Source of the DNA: Bathymodiolus brooksi
Lineage: Eukaryota > Mollusca > Bivalvia > Mytilida > Modiolidae
Assembly: GCA_963680875.1 (NCBI GenBank)
Contig: OY804579.1
Coordinates: 15,329,506 to 15,393,505 of the forward strand
Reading direction: 5' to 3'
Length of the DNA stretch: 64,000 nucleotides
In this document: positions 34,496 through 46,489 of the stretch, piece after piece
How positions within the stretch are numbered: the first letter of the stretch is position 1
How the letters are laid out: each line of letters opens with the position of its first letter
The notes under the pieces: model-generated
Database searches by the model: none
Told to the model about the DNA's origin: nothing
The model's input: the letters and a program-made list of their open reading frames with translations, nothing else
Translations under genes and position numbers: made by a program

Positions 34496-34701
34496 TTAAT
34501 ATTCCCACAATGTGGCGGATTCTTTGTCGTCTGCTAAAGCACGAAACAAACCATTTTGTTCTCCTTTCAAGAAATTTCCATTGGGTGCTTTGATTGTTAG
34601 CTTTGATTCTGGTTGAAATTCTACTATAAAGTCTACGGGTGTGTCACTATCAGGGTTGACTGCATTCTCTGAAGACACGCTCCAATATTTGCCGTTAGGA
34701 C
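34496..34701 (-). CDS. FSCN1: Fascin exon 4 with stop
   Basis: Acceptor TTATTTTACAG before 34701. It encodes GPNGKYWSVSSENAV, SDTPVDFIVEFQPESKLTI, GNFLKGEQNGLFRA and the terminal ATLWEY, then TAA. Confidence 0.96.
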
Positions 34702-37700
34702 CTGTAAAATAATAAAACAGTTGACAAATCCATTGCCCTGTAAATGTAAACATAGTTTTCTACCATGAAAAGTCTATTATTCCTACATTTTGGGGTTCTG
34801 CTTTCAACCATGAACAAGTCTAATATTCCTACATTTTCTGGTTTTTATCTCTACCATGATCAAGTCTAATATTCCTACATTTTGCGTTTCTGATCTCTAC
34901 CATAATCAAGTCTAATATTCCTACATTTTGCGGTTCTGATGTCTACCATGAACAAGTCTAATATTCCTACATTTTGCGGTTCTGATCTCTACCATAATCA
35001 AGTCTAATATTCCTACATTTTGCGGTTCTGATCTCTACCATGATCAAGTCTAATATTCCTACATTTTGCGGTTCTCTATCGTGAACAAGTTCAATACCCC
35101 TACAATCATGTTCATATGTCTCATTCCGTGGAGGTCTAAATTCTGCACAATTAATTTGTTATTGTTTTGCGTTTTATGGTGGTTTAATGTGAGTTGTAGC
35201 AGTTTGTTGATCCGATCTTCAGATCATTTATTATACATTTTCGTTTAAGTTTACAATGCTTGGTATTGAATTAGATTTTTTGGTATTTAACGCCATTTCC
35301 AACAATTCGTCACCTTTGGCTTATCACAGGTGATAGTCAATGTGGATTCCAAATGTGAATACAAATGTATAACCTTGACCTTTTCTGATAGAAATAATGG
35401 AGCCCTTTGTTATAAATAATACATTTAAAAAATAAGGGATACTAGTTATCGCTTATTAAAAAATAGGGGGGTGCTGTTTCAGTATACCTATAGTTTGTAG
35501 TAGAAGCTACGTTAGTGATGGTGATGCCTATGTCTGTCAACATGGTGTTTTGCAAGGTAGTGATTCTCTTAGATGTTATCAAAGCAAAATTTCGATAGCT
35601 ATTTTCCCATGGTTTACACCGTCTCACTTGACGAATTGTGATAAATTGTTGAAGTCATGCATGATTGATATTATGTTAAAATAAACCAGTAATGTAATCC
35701 TATTTCCCTGTAAATTGCATAAATTTTGATACATCACTTGAGGGCATATATTGTTAAAATAATTTGTAAATACATTATTTGTTATTGTATCCCATGGCCA
35801 TGGCTTAAGTTCAAATCGGCACTAGCCAAGACATTACTGTGACCCATGGCTAAAGTTCAAATCAGCACCAGCCAAGGCCTTACTTTTTATTTATCCTCCT
35901 CCCCCAAAACACATTTTTACTTTAAAATAGTAAACAACAATGCATTCTTTTTTTTTAATGAAACCACAATAAAATGTTTGGGTATTGGGTGGCTTTTGTT
36001 TAGGGCACAAATTTATGATATTCTTTCCTGCAGCTATTCAAAATCTTACATTTTACAAATCTAGCAACCTAAATCTCTGAAAATTACTTTCAATGATTAC
36101 ACTACACACTGGAGGTCCGTGATTCAGACTTCCCATTTATTAAACGAAAATCATCACTGGCTGATGTGTCAGGAGGATTTTGAAATTACACTACATTTAG
36201 CAACAATAGAATGTGTAAGAGTTGGCATTTTAAAGCAATTTAGATTGGAAATAATGGCAAAAAGATATTTGCAAAATCGTGTCTGTCCTTCGAAATTCCT
36301 CCACCAAATGTCGGTCCTGTACAAGACAACACATAAATGTCGAAAAAATCCGATACAACACAGTGAATGATGTAAGATATTTGTAATTTGACAGTTGCAA
36401 TACTCGAATTTATTCACAGTATGCAAAAAAGTAGTGTGGTTGATGCTTCCTTGTTACATGGAATGATTAATCATTAAATAAATGTATGTTAGCATGAAAA
36501 TTAATCATTAAATAAATGTATGTATGCATGAAAATTAAACAAGCTGAAACCCAATCTTGCATGATATTGCAAGTGTTTTTATAGAAAATATGTCTGTTTT
36601 GACAGGTTTTACTTTTTAATTTGATTAGTAACGCGTCTATTTCCACCTGTGCAGGTGCAATATTTCAGATTTACCAAACAGTTTAAGAATGTGTACTATT
36701 TTGTATTAAATATATTACAATTTCGTATTTCAGTATTATTTGGTGGTATATAATGCTATGGCTAAAATATTAACATTACCAACCTTTAAATCTATAGGAA
36801 CCTCCTGCTGGACTTGATTCCATTACAATTATATTATATGTTGCCCTATTACAACAATATTCTAGGTTGGTACTGGTTTTCTGTCCGACAAATCCATGTT
36901 CTGACTTTAGGACCAGTAAAGGCCTGTTAATAATCTTTACTTTGAATTTTTCTTTTTCTGTCACAGTGGTACTCTGTGCTAACAAACTTCCTGTTTGTTT
37001 ATTAAATATGTAGTTTCCGTTGCAAGCTTTCAATGCTACTGATCCATCACCTTGCCATTCCAGGTCAAACAGACATTCTGATTTTCTATAATAAATCAAT
37101 GGTAAATGATGGTGGTTTGATTAATATATCCTTCATTTTTACTTTCTTTAGTTAGTTGGTAAAACAATACATATTGATTTATGATTAAACAAATTGAACT
37201 CTATTTTATTTTTGGTACAGTTGATCTACTCGCCTCTTGTAACGTTCCAGATTAAGGCCGATAACTGTACCACTGTTTTTGGTACAACTGTCCTACTCAC
37301 CTATTATACTGTTCAAGATCTAGATCGCTACCGTTTCACCGGCTTTGATACAAGGTCCCTACAAGTCCCTTATAATGCTCCAGATCTAGGCCAGTACTGT
37401 ACCGCCGGTTTTGGTACAATTGCCATACTCGCTTATTATAATGTGTAAGATCTAGACCGTTACTGTACAACCGTTTTAGGCCGTCATGACATTATAATGA
37501 TCCAGATCTATGCCGTTACTATACCACAACTTTAGGTACTATTACTCTACTCACCTCATACAATGTCCCATATACATGCACAAATAACTGGTGTACTGTT
37601 TTTATTCGTATTATGATATCTATACCCTCGGAGGATGTCGGAAAAACCTTACACCATTTGATCATGTACCACATATTAAAATCTGGCTTAACTAGACACA

Positions 37701-40633
37701 TTTGCTTCCAAATGATCTTTATACAAAGAAATCTTTTAAAAAGCACATGGTTCTTTAGACGACATGGTAGAGACACTTTAAACATCATTTATGATCAACA
37801 TCGAGTCCAATCTGATCTCATCGACTGGTGCATAAAACACACTAGTGTTTCAAACGTCTCCCTATTGCATAATGTTGATGTACATATAAAAAGATTGTTT
37901 GGAGACTATTGAAATGTGTATGTCTGGTACCCATGGTTTGATATAAATGTCCAGTGTGGTACTTACATCTCTGATGATTTATCTTGTACCCCTGATGTGA
38001 CTAGGTCAAATGTCCAGTATTTATTTTGGATTGTTTTGAAGGCCCATTTGCTATGTTGTTTGATGTACTCTGCTTGGAATGTTTCGTTGTCTGTCTCCTC
38101 GTCCTGATTGGCCGTTATATCTACACCTGTTTTAAAGTACAAGAAAGTTTAAAAATAAATTTGTTCGAATTACAAGTTACAGGAAACCTTGTTAATGGCA
38201 AGTGTCGTTTCCTAATTTCCGTCTATTATAATGCATCGCAGATAGTTTTGTAAGGATATATAAGTATACGTTATAAATTCAAAAATGTATTGTCATTAAT
38301 TCATCAGAATTGTGACAACCATAAAAACAAGAAAACAAGAAGATATCAATATAAATGTTATAACAGTGCAATTGGTTGCGTTTTTTTATTATTACATATA
38401 TCTGTAATCGCTGTAATGGTAATAAAACATATCTTGTCTTGTAGTTAGAAAAGCCAGTAAACGATACAAAAACTGAAATCTTTAAATTGGAAAAGTTGAA
38501 CTATAATGTACTGGAAAGGGGTATAAAAACAGTGATTGTCAGCAATATAACCAATCACAGTCGGCAATATAACCAGTCACAAAAACGAGCCACCTCTCTG
38601 GTAAGCCTCTCAAATCTTAAAGCAAAAAAGACGACAAAAAGCACAGACACTTATCTCGATCAACGTATACGTTTGAGACAAGTGGCTGAGACAGAAAATT
38701 ATACTGATGTGAACTGTAAACTAGCATGATTGTGTGTAACATTTATAATGACTAGATAATAGTTTTTAGCACATATAAGTGTTATGACAGACAGAAGAAG
38801 ACCAGTGTGACCCCAGTCTCAAAGAAAAAAAACCTGCGTCAAACAGTAGTATGATGCTTTGTAAAACGCATCTGGCCCCATTCTAAGCAAGATCAGGGAC
38901 AAAACCGAGCGACCCCCCCCCCCCCCCCCCCTCGTGTCTTTCTTTATTTCATACGTTTAAATTACGCGCCAGTCATTTCAATTCAGTTCATTCCATCGAG
39001 ATAAAACTTGAAGATACTTTTTTGCGTCCAGAGATTTTTTTTTGTTTTGTTCAAGCATTCAATTTATTAATGACCAACCTCTTTACTCTTCCGAAAAGAT
39101 CGAAGTCTTTACAATCGATTTTAAAAAGATCGGATTAATATACTAATAAAATCAGGGTCTAAGTGGGATTAAATAACCACATTTTAAAGGATGATAACTT
39201 GTTTTATCTTCCCGATATTCGTCATTGGATAATTTTTCTACTAAGCATTAATGTTCACGGAAATTGATTCTAAAGGTTATATATTAGAATTTCCTGAAGT
39301 GCTGATACAAGGGAAAGGTGATGTTAGATTCACGCTACTTAGATAACCCCCGGTAATAAGGTGTTCGGTTCTGAAGACACGGTTTCTAAGATACAGCGGT
39401 ATGTCAAACTCCATGAGCGCGATATATTATCATAGACACCTGCATATTATATGACATATATGTTAATATCCTGATTAAAAACTTCCTTGTCAAAATTTAT
39501 CAAATTATATACTTGTACATTTTATCCATGCCAAGTCTAGTCATCCCAAAAATTTGATTAGGTGGAGTTGATTGATCACCACTGTTTGATTCAATTACTT
39601 TTATTATCAGTTTTAGAGATACGTCTTGCGATTTGTATCAAAATAAAGTTTAGTGCATTTTTCTCATACACTTCGGCTTTCTTTGTGTATCTGTCTTCAA
39701 TTAAATGAGTGACTCACTCCACTTCATGACTAATTCAACCATTCATCATATCAAATCTTATTTGAAAAAAATTAAGATTATTAATATTAACATACCTTGT
39801 TTAATCGAAACCTTTTTTCCTGTGTAAGCAATAAAAACAACTTGTGGATGACTGTCCTCTATGGTAAAAAGTTCATCTTTTGTTATGGTTTTGTTTCGTC
39901 CTTTCATTGAAGCCGTAGACCCGACTGCTGTTAAATAGCGACCTTCCGAATCCTGAAAAGCTAACCCTGAATGCTGTCCAGATTTTATTGCAAGTGTGAA
40001 CAAACTGTCTTTGTCTAAATTCTCCACAAGCTGTCCATTTTTATGGAGATATCTGTTGTCAAAAGCTTTCAGTGCATATTTACCCTCCACAAACTCCAGT
40101 ATAATGAGAGCATCTTGGCCCCATGGCGTAACCTCGGTACATTGAATTTCGTCATTATTCAAGTGTGCGTAACGTTTGCGGTTAACGTTACGTAAGTGGA
40201 CCTGTGGATGTATGGATAGTTGAACTGTCCACTGCTCGGTGTTGCTTGGCGTTTTGGCGAAGCATTTTAACTGGTCATCTGTACCTCCGAGAAAATTACC
40301 ATGTAACACATTTTTAAATAACCACTTCCCAGATCCATCGGGGGCATATTCTATCACAAATTTTGCAGATTGGTCAAATTCATCATCTCCAGCATCACAT
40401 GTCATATTGCCATATTTATCTGAAGACAGATATTTTCCGAGGTGACTTTTAATGTAAACAACTTCTTCATTTAAATCTTGCTCCAATGTCCAAATTTGTT
40501 TTTTCTTTAAAGCCGCACCGGTAACATTAACTTTAAATCCAAACGTCTCGGCTGTGAGATATTTATTGGCAAAATTAACTAGCCCCACTTTCCATTGTAA
40601 AGCGGCAGAACTGTGGCCGTTAACTCCGTTCAT
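34496..40633 (-). CDS. FSCN1: Fascin, actin-bundling protein, complete, four coding exons
   Basis: Exons in transcript order are 40633-39796, 38126-37967, 37085-36784 and 34701-34496. All junctions are GT-AG with phases 1, 2 and 1, giving 501 codons plus TAA (human fascin-1 has 493). The ATG at 40633 opens MNGVNGHSS; the frame upstream has only a TTG. Fascin folds as four beta-trefoils and crosslinks actin filaments into tight bundles in filopodia and microvilli. Diagnostic motifs are NKYLTAETFGFKVN, LKKKQIWTLEQ, HPQVHLRNVNRKRYAHL, KDELFTIE, ANQDEETDNETFQ, NRPLLVLKSEHGFVG, GKYWSVSSENAV, DTPVDFIVEF and C-terminal LWEY. The PKC-regulated serine (human Ser39) is replaced: the sequence reads GAALKKK with alanine at residue 41. 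The symbol denotes the family; it may be the single invertebrate fascin. Confidence 0.97.
34756..35088. repeat. 46-bp minisatellite in fascin intron 3, ~7 copies
   Basis: The unit is CTCTACCATGATCAAGTCTA, ATATTCCTACATTTTGCGGT, TCTGAT. The first and last copies are diverged. It begins about 55 bp from the acceptor of fascin exon 4. Confidence 0.9.
35089..36783. other. Remainder of fascin intron 3
   Basis: AT-rich. A short minus-strand SINE tail remnant (GGTATTTAACGCCATTTCC) lies at 35281-35300, an imperfect duplication around CCCATGGC...AAGTTCAAATC at 35793-35875, and a ~45-bp tandem duplication (ATTAATCATTAAATAAATGT) at 36465-36540. Confidence 0.5.
36784..37085 (-). CDS. FSCN1: Fascin exon 3
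   Basis: Acceptor TTTATTATAG before 37085, donor TTTAAAG|GTTGGT after 36784. It encodes SECLFDLEWQGDG, KACNGNYIFNKQTGSLLAQS and INRPLLVLKSEHGFVGQK, the end of trefoil 3 and start of trefoil 4. The segment STNLEYCCNRATYN is unusually cysteine-rich for a fascin. Confidence 0.95.
37215..37566. repeat. Diverged ~75-bp tandem repeat in fascin intron 2
   Basis: About five degenerate units with TTTTGGTACAACTGTCCTAC, TCACCTATTATA and TCCAGATCTAGGCCGTTACT elements. The adjoining 99-codon plus-strand frame (37613-37912) has no recognised domain and is treated as chance. Confidence 0.65.
37967..38126 (-). CDS. FSCN1: Fascin exon 2
   Basis: Acceptor TTTTAAAACAG before 38126, donor AGAT|GTAAGT after 37967. 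It encodes GVDITANQDEETDNETFQ and NKYWTFDLVTSG, the third trefoil. It is split across frames and so is missed by simple ORF calling. Confidence 0.94.
38127..39795. other. Fascin intron 1
   Basis: AT-rich, with a C run at 38911-38932 and a short duplication (GCAATATAACCAATCACAGT) around 38543-38580. No internal gene recognised. Confidence 0.45.
39796..40633 (-). CDS. FSCN1: Fascin exon 1 (residues 1-279)
   Basis: Covers the first two beta-trefoils and the start of the third, with the donor AAACAAG|GTATG at 39796/39795. It carries the amino-terminal actin-binding/regulatory site around LKKKQIW (residues 42-48). Confidence 0.96.
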
Positions 40634-42410
40634 CTTGGTGGATTCTGTCAACTCTCGATTCAATAATATAATATCGTCTGCGTACTCTCAGCAACTGCCG
40701 TCTGCCTCGCCTTAATCACTTCTTATTATATCTTCCCGTCATCTCATTGGTCAACAGCGTGCACTCAATTTCGTTACGCATCAATACCGTTAGAAGAAGA
40801 AATTGAACAAAGAAATTATTCACGACAAAAATAAATAAATAAATAAAAGTATTATCGCATTGTATTACTTTTTTATTTTTACCGGTTGGATTAATTTCCG
40901 CTTTACATTACACATATTTGACATAATGGCGGGTAATTAGAAACGAGTAGGTCAGGATTTAATATCACAACATGAAATCTTTTGTGTGAGTAGTTTATTC
41001 GGGAAAAATCAATTATTAATCGTTAATTGTAAGATTAATGAAATAGTATAAGGAATTAAACGTTGGTTGACTTAAAAAAGATTCACAGCGCGTAGTTAAA
41101 AAGGCGGAGATCTAATGAGAAATGTTGAAAAATAAATCAATGTCAACGAAAGAGTCGCGGGATAGGGGGTGTGAATTCCTATATAAAGGATGATGTGTGT
41201 CACCGGAACGGGCCGACTTATTCAGCTTTCAATATGTGATTGGGTCGTAAATTGTACACTTCAATATATAAATGATTGGCGATTTTTAAGCTATGAAATA
41301 TCAATGGGTCATATTTCTACATGTCCCTGCAGTGTCTTTATTGTCGAGACAAATTCTTCTATAAATATGCTAGAATTTAACATAGCAAGGGGAAAACTTT
41401 ATCTGTAAGTTTTGATGTTGAATTTTAGTCCAATGTATGAATGGGGCAACCATAGCAACCATAACTGAATAATAAATGAATGAGAATAGTTTTCGGGCTT
41501 CGAACATATGAATGAGTCCGAAAATGGGTAAGGGTTTCATGCCGGAAGAATATATGAATGGGAAGGGGTAAACTCCAGCCGCACGACAGTTACACATTTT
41601 GACCTTAAGTACCCCCTTCCCTCCGTGGAAAAGGGTATATCTTAAATTTAAATGTTTTAAGAAATAAAAAGTGTTTTGACAGATGGCAGATAGAAAATCG
41701 TATTTTAACCAAATTTATATCTCAGAATGTATTATTTCTTGAATATTAATTCGACTTGTTTTAATATCAAATTATTTCTTCCCATTCTTTGTTCTTACAT
41801 TTTTGCAACATCTGTTCACGTGTGCATCCATACGGAAAGTAACAAAATTTGAATATTAAACTATTTTTCAAATACCTTTAAAAAGTCTTGTTGTTATAAT
41901 ATTATGAATGACAGACAAAGGTATAACACCAATTCGTTTTGAAATATATATGCATTACAATCCTATCGATAAAATATTTTAATCACCGAGTATGTTTTCA
42001 ACATTATATTTCCATCTTAGTGAAAATCTCATCCAGGACCGTAGAAGTTATCTCCCCTCTTATATCAACTAATCTTTTATATCGAATATTTACACTGTTG
42101 TGAGTAAAACAAATAATACAATTATCAAAAAAACTAACATATATAATGATAGTGAAATCTTTTGGCCGATATGGACCTCGTTTTCACAGTTCTATTGCTT
42201 CACAAACTCGGCACGACAAAAAGGGCAAGTTTTAAAAGCTGTTTGAAAGGCAGGTTGTTGTATATCATATGACTTGTATTCAATCATTGAAGTGAATGAT
42301 GGAGATAATAAGAGGCTTGATTCTTTTGTTTCAGAAAATAGGGGCATGAAGGGGTCCTTTTAAATATTTTTAAAAGATATGTTGTAATATATCAAATACT
42401 TGATTGTAAT
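40634..42410. other. Upstream region of fascin
   Basis: The fascin promoter and 5' UTR should lie here. No TATA box at an obvious place was found. An AATA run is at 40832-40848. Open frames at 41190 and 41370 show no recognised domain. Confidence 0.4.
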
Positions 42411-42412
42411 AA

Positions 42413-42745
42413 GAAGAGTTTGAAGATACCAAAGGGGTAATCAGAATCCGTATATCGAAGAAGAACAGACAACACAATGGCCAAAAGAAAAAGTACAAAA
42501 GGACATACAACGATCAACAACACATACATATAAAACTAAAGATCGAGTAACACGAACCCCACTAAAAACCGAGGGTGAACTCAGGAAGGGTAAGCAGTTC
42601 CTGCTCCACTAGTGGCACCCGTTGTGTTAATCTAGCTACAAACCCGGTGATAAGTCATGAATGAGGAAAGGACCGAGAAGTGTTTATGACAAGTGGAACA
42701 TATCCGTGGTCATTTGTGACACAGATATTCCATAACAGTCAAGTA
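42413..42745 (-). mobile_element. 3' fragment of YIDD-box retroelement
   Basis: Contains GTTTGAAGATACCAAAGGGG, ACGAACCCCACTAAAAACC, CTGCTCCACTAGTGGCACCC and GTTTATGACAAGTGGAACAT, the family's 3' end. No coding core remains. Confidence 0.75.
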
Positions 42746-44021
42746 GAAGTAAATGGTCAAAAGAACAGCATCAACCCTTATAATATATTAGGAAATAATT
42801 GTATATTTGTTTAGAAAACTAAAAATATACATTTTTTTCTAATAAGCTGATTAGAGAAGTTATTCTTTCTTTTTGACAACTTGTGCTCAATTTACAGTGT
42901 AAAATGTTTTTTTTTCATTGCGGGGATAGTCATGATAGTTGACGTTTATCGACAGCACTTGCTACTAATTTTGTTATTCGTGGTTTCTTCAACTGGATTT
43001 GATCACGACGGGTGCTAATATAATGGGGCAGGAGGTGCTAATCCTTTCGAAGCACCTGGTCTCACTACCGATGTTTTGCCGAATATCGTGTTGTCCATGC
43101 TTTTGTTTCATCTTTATGCTTGTACCATTGTAATTATGTATCCGGGTACCTTACAGTTCGTCTTTCGTGGCGATGCGATGGTATGTCGTGACCACGAGAT
43201 AAATAAAAAATTCCGCATGTCCCTTCCATACTTACGTAGATTTGGAATACAATAAACAGTATTGTTTTCAGTTTTAAGATATTACTCTAATTTTATTTAT
43301 TTTTTAAATTGACTCGTTCGTAAAAACAAAATTAAACACTTGAAAATTCTCTGGTCGTAATTTAAAAATGATTTCAGACAAAACCTTTTATATTGCCAAA
43401 TATATAGTGTAATGTGTTTGAAATGTACACAAGAATACGGGGCAGAAAAAACAAAATATGATGTCAGATATATAAATAATGTTTGTTTTTGTTCGTTTGA
43501 TGTATTAAGAAGCATTGTGTGTACAAAGATAATTTTGATTTTGAATGAAAGAACACAGATTGAAGATCAATGCGGAAACACAAAACAACAAACATTTAAT
43601 ACAAATATTATTACAACAAATATGCAATCACATCTTAGATGAAAAACACACCAATGGAGTGCGGTGTTTCGGGTGGAAGGGAATATGTGCAGGAGTTTCA
43701 TTGTTTGTTTTTATCTGTATTGTTATGGAAGATCAAATTATCAAGAGATGAATGTTTTGCATACAATTATCCGGTTTAACCCCTCCACATATGCCTTTGT
43801 GCCTGTCCAAAGCAGGATCTAGATATTCATCGCCATAAGCCGTGGTCTTTTTGTTCGATGATTTGAGGTAAGAGTTAGTTGTCCGCTTTGTCAGTGATAA
43901 TGGTGAGGTAAGAGTTAGTTGTCCGCTTTGTCAGTGATAATGGTGTAATTGTTGACCATCACTGTTTCTTTTCGTAATCGATCGATTTCAACAGAAATAT
44001 CCTCTTCAAGACATGAATGTC
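42746..44021. other. Intergenic stretch
   Basis: AT-rich. A 40-bp perfect tandem duplication (GAGGTAAGAGTTAGTTGTCC ...) is at 43865-43944. Otherwise nothing recognised. Confidence 0.4.
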
Positions 44022-44029
44022 AGCGTCGG

Positions 44030-44279
44030 CAGGGCCGTCTTAACCACATCATAGGCCCCCGGGCAAAGTAGTGATATGGGGGCCATAGCTACACAACCAC
44101 TCACAGGAATAAAAGTATAAATGTCGATAAAATTATTGTATTGGTACTTCCAACAAAATCCCGTCTTTAACCATTAAAAAAACATGTAGTACACAACATA
44201 CATAGATTAGCATGGGACCCCTGTGCTCGTGGGGCCCCCGGTCAACTTCCCAGCGTGCCGATGCGTTAAGACGGCATTG
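44030..44279. mobile_element. 250-bp hAT-type MITE
   Basis: The ends CAGGGCCGTCTTAAC and GTTAAGACGGCATTG are inverted repeats and AGCGTCGG / AGCGTCAG forms an 8-bp target duplication with one mismatch (44022-44029, 44280-44287). GC-rich GGCCCCCGGGCAAAG and GGGGCCCCCGG sub-ends are typical of this MITE type. No ORF. Confidence 0.82.
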
Positions 44280-44455
44280 AGCGTCAGCCTACAAGAAAAA
44301 TTCGCGACAAGAGTTAGATTTTATTTTGCCAAAATCTAATACAATTTTTTCTTTAAAAATACATCTACCTAATTTTCATTCTATTTACATGGTTGGAGCC
44401 CAATAGTCTGTATTTGTAACCTCGTAGTGTGATGTCAGGCACAGTGATGATGGTA

Positions 44456-45130
44456 GATACGATAACGTAACCCTCAGTCCGCTTTTGCTCCCAACGAGGG
44501 TTACGAATCGGTCCCATTCAACGTATGGGAGCAGCGCCCGGAGTGATTCACACCGGGCGGTTTTCTGTCCTAATTCCGTTGTAAGTGGTTGGAAAAATTA
44601 ACGGGGGTGAAAGATAAATATATTTAGGTAAACCTTGAGGTGTTAAGTAAACGCTGCATCAATCCATGGTAGACTTATATCCATCTGAAAATTTGAATGC
44701 ATGACATCTTCTTTCTATCCAACATTTTGTTTACAAGTTGCTATTTCACGTGCATTTGCCTCGTTTTGGAGGTATCCTTATTTGGATCGATTGCCGTAAA
44801 ATCGTAGTAAAAGCTTTCCATATTTGGCATTGAGATCCATATATGGATAGGCTCCGCCCATCGCGAGAGTCTACGTAAGGTGCCATGGCGGACAAGAAAG
44901 AATTTTCGAATACGAAATCGACCGTGTAGGTAGAAACAGGTGTTGTAACACTTATTTCGTATCACCATTACTTAAAAATTGTAGGGAATAATAAGTTATG
45001 ACTAGATATATGCAAAAAGAAATTTGAAATATTCACTTAACGAAATTTTAATTTGCTCCCATACGTTGAATGGGACCGATTCGTAACCCTAACTGGAGCA
45101 CAAGCGAAATGAGGGTTACGTTATCGTATC
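44456..45130. mobile_element. 675-bp MITE with ~77-bp inverted ends and TA duplication
   Basis: The ends start GATACGATAACGTAACCCTC and hold ACGAATCGGTCCCATTCAAC and GTATGGGAGC on both arms in inverse order. TA flanks both ends (GGTA|GATACG ... CGTATC|TATG), fitting a Tc1/mariner-type target. An open frame at 44741-44968 (-) inside is not recognised. Confidence 0.82.
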
Positions 45131-45732
45131 TATGATGATGGTATCTATGAGATTATTTCATCGATGCGGCCCCAATACCCGTTCGGCCCTAGTCGATCCG
45201 GCCCCATGTCAGTCCGGCCCCAAATAACATAGTCGTTTCGGCTCCAATATAAAATATCATGAATACACTATATTACAACACATTTACATGCTTAGAGGTT
45301 AAGTTAAAGTCTTTAATATTTTTCTTTGATGTTTTTCACTTTCTTTTAACATAAAAGAAATTAAAAAGAAAGCCTTGTCCAAACAAAATCTTCAAGATCA
45401 TTAACGCTTAATTATAGTCTATTGTTCTTCATTTATATTATATTGGTAATATGATTGGGATTAATTAATATTGTAATCACAGAAAAGTGAACTCAAAACC
45501 CAAGCCATTTATTGTACAAGCAGAGGATTAATTGTGAGAAATTCTTGGATACATGTATGAAAGAACATATATATACCTTTTTATATTCTCGCAGAAATGG
45601 GCATGTCACAATGCGAGTCCAATAATATTTCTAATAATTTGTCGTATGGGTGTAAAATATTATTTCTTAGAAATTGCATTAAAAACTAGAAATACACGGT
45701 ATTAACTATTTATTTCTAATATTTTGTATTTT

Positions 45733-46271
45733 TATATTTCAATTAAAGTTTTAATTAGTTTTGCATGATTAGATTTTACTTAGTATGTCTTCCATATTGG
45801 ATTTTCATGGACTATATTTTTGTGCGGCTTAACTTAACTTAACTTCCGGCAAACAATTTAAGAAGAATTTCTACTATGTACGTACGAGGTTATTTGCAGG
45901 GTAGCGAGAATGGCCGAGTAGTTACGATTGACAGGAAGCTAATACAATCGTAACTACTCGGCCATTCTCGCTACCCTGCAAATAACCTCGTATGCATTAG
46001 GCGTATAAATCGCGCTACTTTTCACATGTCAGTTACATGAAATTTTGATAAAGTTATATTTTAAGCAATTTTCTATATTTCAATTAAAGTTTTAATTAGT
46101 TTTGCATGATTAGATTTTACTTAGTGTGTCTTCCATATTGGATTTTCGTGGACTATATTTTTGTGCGGCTTAACTTAACTTAACTTCCGGCAAACAATTT
46201 AAGAAGAATTTCTACTATGTACGTACGAGGTTATTTGCAGGGTAGCGAGAATGGCAGAGTAGTTACGATTG
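45733..46271. repeat. 341-bp-offset direct duplication with perfect snapback hairpin in copy 1
   Basis: About 195 bp starting TTTCAATTAAAGTTTTAATT at 45737 recurs at 46078 with few changes. Copy 1 continues into a perfect 47-bp inverted repeat (45884-45930 and 45945-45991) with a 14-bp loop; copy 2 has no second arm. Confidence 0.9.
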
Positions 46272-46295
46272 GAAGCTAACACTGTACTTCTGTAG

Positions 46296-46489
46296 GCCTC
46301 ACCCTCCGTTTGGTTGATGAGCAGCAACTTACCAGATATCAAAGACAGACATACAGAAAAGCCCAAGGCCGTCTTACAACACTCTGGGACCGTTATGAAG
46401 AAAAGACTCTCGGCACGTCTGAGTTTCTGCGTGAAGTTGGCAACCACGTTGTGCCATCGGTATCTCGTACTGCAGCATCCTCTGACTAA
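46296..46489 (+). CDS. Unrecognised exon-like ORF, possible terminal exon of a transposase
   Basis: The frame follows a TTCTGTAG acceptor-like site and encodes LTLRLVDEQQLTRYQRQTY, then RLTTLWDRYEEKTLGTSEFL and REVGNHVVPSVSRT, ending SSD and TAA. Its base composition and amino-acid mix look like real coding sequence, unlike the surrounding AT-rich DNA, and an A-rich stretch follows at about 46625. I do not recognise it firmly. An R-x-LW-x2-Y ... FLR pattern occurs near the C-terminus of some MULE-type transposases, which would fit the element around it. It is on the opposite strand to the 82-codon frame at 46199-46447, which I take as its shadow. Confidence 0.4.

Noticed and set aside
37613..37912. 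99-codon plus-strand ORF in fascin intron 2
   Set aside because: Antisense intronic frame without recognised motifs; likely chance.
40634..40663. Upstream extension of fascin
   Set aside because: The frame opens with TTG; the first ATG (40633) gives a length close to known fascins.
44741..44968. 75-codon minus-strand ORF inside the TA-target MITE
   Set aside because: The element is too short for a transposase and no motif was recognised; kept only as part of the MITE.
46199..46447. 82-codon minus-strand ORF
   Set aside because: It is antisense to the better coding-like frame at 46296-46489 and partly covers the duplicated repeat.
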